Part shown: piece after piece, positions 6,655 to 6,745 of the stretch
Numbering within the stretch: position 1 is the first letter of the stretch
How the letters are laid out: each line of letters starts with the position of its first letter
Assembly: GCA_018056585.1 (NCBI GenBank)
Contig: JAGPFK010000086.1
Location: forward strand, 1 to 6,745
DNA length: 6,745 nucleotides
Source: Clostridia bacterium
GTDB lineage: Bacteria > Bacillota > Clostridia > Saccharofermentanales > UBA5734
Direction of reading: 5' to 3'
The notes under the pieces: model-generated
What the model saw: only the letters and a program-made list of their open reading frames with translations
Database searches by the model: none
Told to the model about the DNA's origin: nothing
Made by a program: the position numbers and the translations under genes

Positions 6655-6682
6655 GATTCTGCTTTATCTTGCGTTGTAGGTA
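6639..6682 (-). promoter_or_regulatory. Leader hairpin that can mask the transposase ribosome binding site
   Basis: In the transcript, ACAACGCAAGAU pairs with AUCUGUGUUGU. This makes 11 pairs (one G-U) with one bulged A and an 8-nt loop, at 6647-6677. Just outside, UACCU (6678-6682) can pair with AGGUG (6638-6642) of the Shine-Dalgarno across a 4-nt bulge. Together this would bury the ribosome binding site of the transposase. Hairpins that block translation of transposase messages are known for IS10, IS50 and IS200. The pairing was read by eye; its stability was not computed. Confidence 0.55.
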
Positions 6683-6696
6683 TAAATTTCAGTTTT

Positions 6697-6725
6697 ATTT
6701 TAACGCATGGCACGATGTTTGTAAA
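6697..6725 (-). promoter_or_regulatory. Sigma-A-like promoter upstream of the transposase
   Basis: On the minus strand TTTACA (6720-6725) and TAAAAT (6697-6702) each match the consensus at 5 of 6 positions and are separated by exactly 17 bp. Transcription would start near 6690, giving a leader of about 62 nt that contains the whole hairpin before ATG 6627. It may belong to the element. It may instead be the original host promoter of the DUF6106-thioesterase unit, now separated from it by the insertion. Confidence 0.65.
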
Positions 6726-6745
6726 GACCAATTGATGAGCGATGC

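Larger units (their letters stand above)
5401..6682 (-). mobile_element. IS701-like insertion sequence, boundaries unresolved
   Basis: The span given covers the transposase gene plus its structured leader; true ends may differ by tens of bases. No clean pair of terminal inverted repeats and no identical 4-bp target duplication could be found in 5381-5420 against 6676-6745. The best inverted match, 18 bases at 5471-5488 and 6637-6654, lies inside the coding region on the left. The left end must fall at or right of about 5381, because the ribosome binding site of the downstream gene starts there. A 3' truncated relic would explain both the missing end and the short C-terminus. Confidence 0.6.

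Noticed and set aside
5386..6683. ATACC ... GGTAT (5386-5390 and 6679-6683) as terminal inverted repeats of the element
   Set aside because: Only 5 bases match and the inner sequences diverge at once; the flanking tetramers AAAA and AAAT are not identical. Too weak to set boundaries.

Overview
The window looks like a piece of a Bacillota (probably Clostridia) chromosome of moderate GC. The strong Shine-Dalgarno sequences (GGAGG, GAGGAGG), the sigma-A-like promoters, the DUF6106-type membrane protein, the acyl-ACP thioesterase and the ABC-2/GldG/DUF4340 gene set all fit that group. This placement is inference from gene content, not from a marker gene. Every supported gene lies on the minus strand, so the biological order runs from the right end of the window to the left.

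Right part (about 5401-6745): an IS701-like transposase gene preceded by a near-consensus promoter (TTTACA-N17-TAAAAT). Its leader can fold into a stem that pairs with the ribosome binding site. From memory of the family, the catalytic glutamate of the DDE triad is a lysine here (K347), so the enzyme may be dead. The ends of the element could not be fixed. Its stop codon lies 20 bp from the ribosome binding site of the next gene, which suggests the element landed in, or decayed down to, the leader of that gene.

Middle part (4014-5364): a two-gene unit made of a small two-helix membrane protein (DUF6106-like) and a FatA/FatB-type acyl-ACP thioesterase. No convincing promoter is visible directly upstream of it. 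Transcription probably comes from the transposase side.

Left part (1-4010): a tight four-gene operon with its own extended -10 promoter. It encodes an ABC ATPase, an ABC-2 membrane permease, a GldG-like two-anchor extracytoplasmic protein, and a DUF4340 protein that runs off the left edge. Gaps are 4, 6 and 16 bp, and each downstream gene has a Shine-Dalgarno at or next to the previous stop codon. The four products plausibly form one membrane complex: ATPase inside, permease in the membrane, and two anchored proteins with large outer domains. Its substrate is not known from the sequence.

No tRNA, rRNA, CRISPR array or convincing intrinsic terminator was seen. The only gene-free stretches are short: 3905-4013, and 6628-6745, which holds the transposase leader and promoter.
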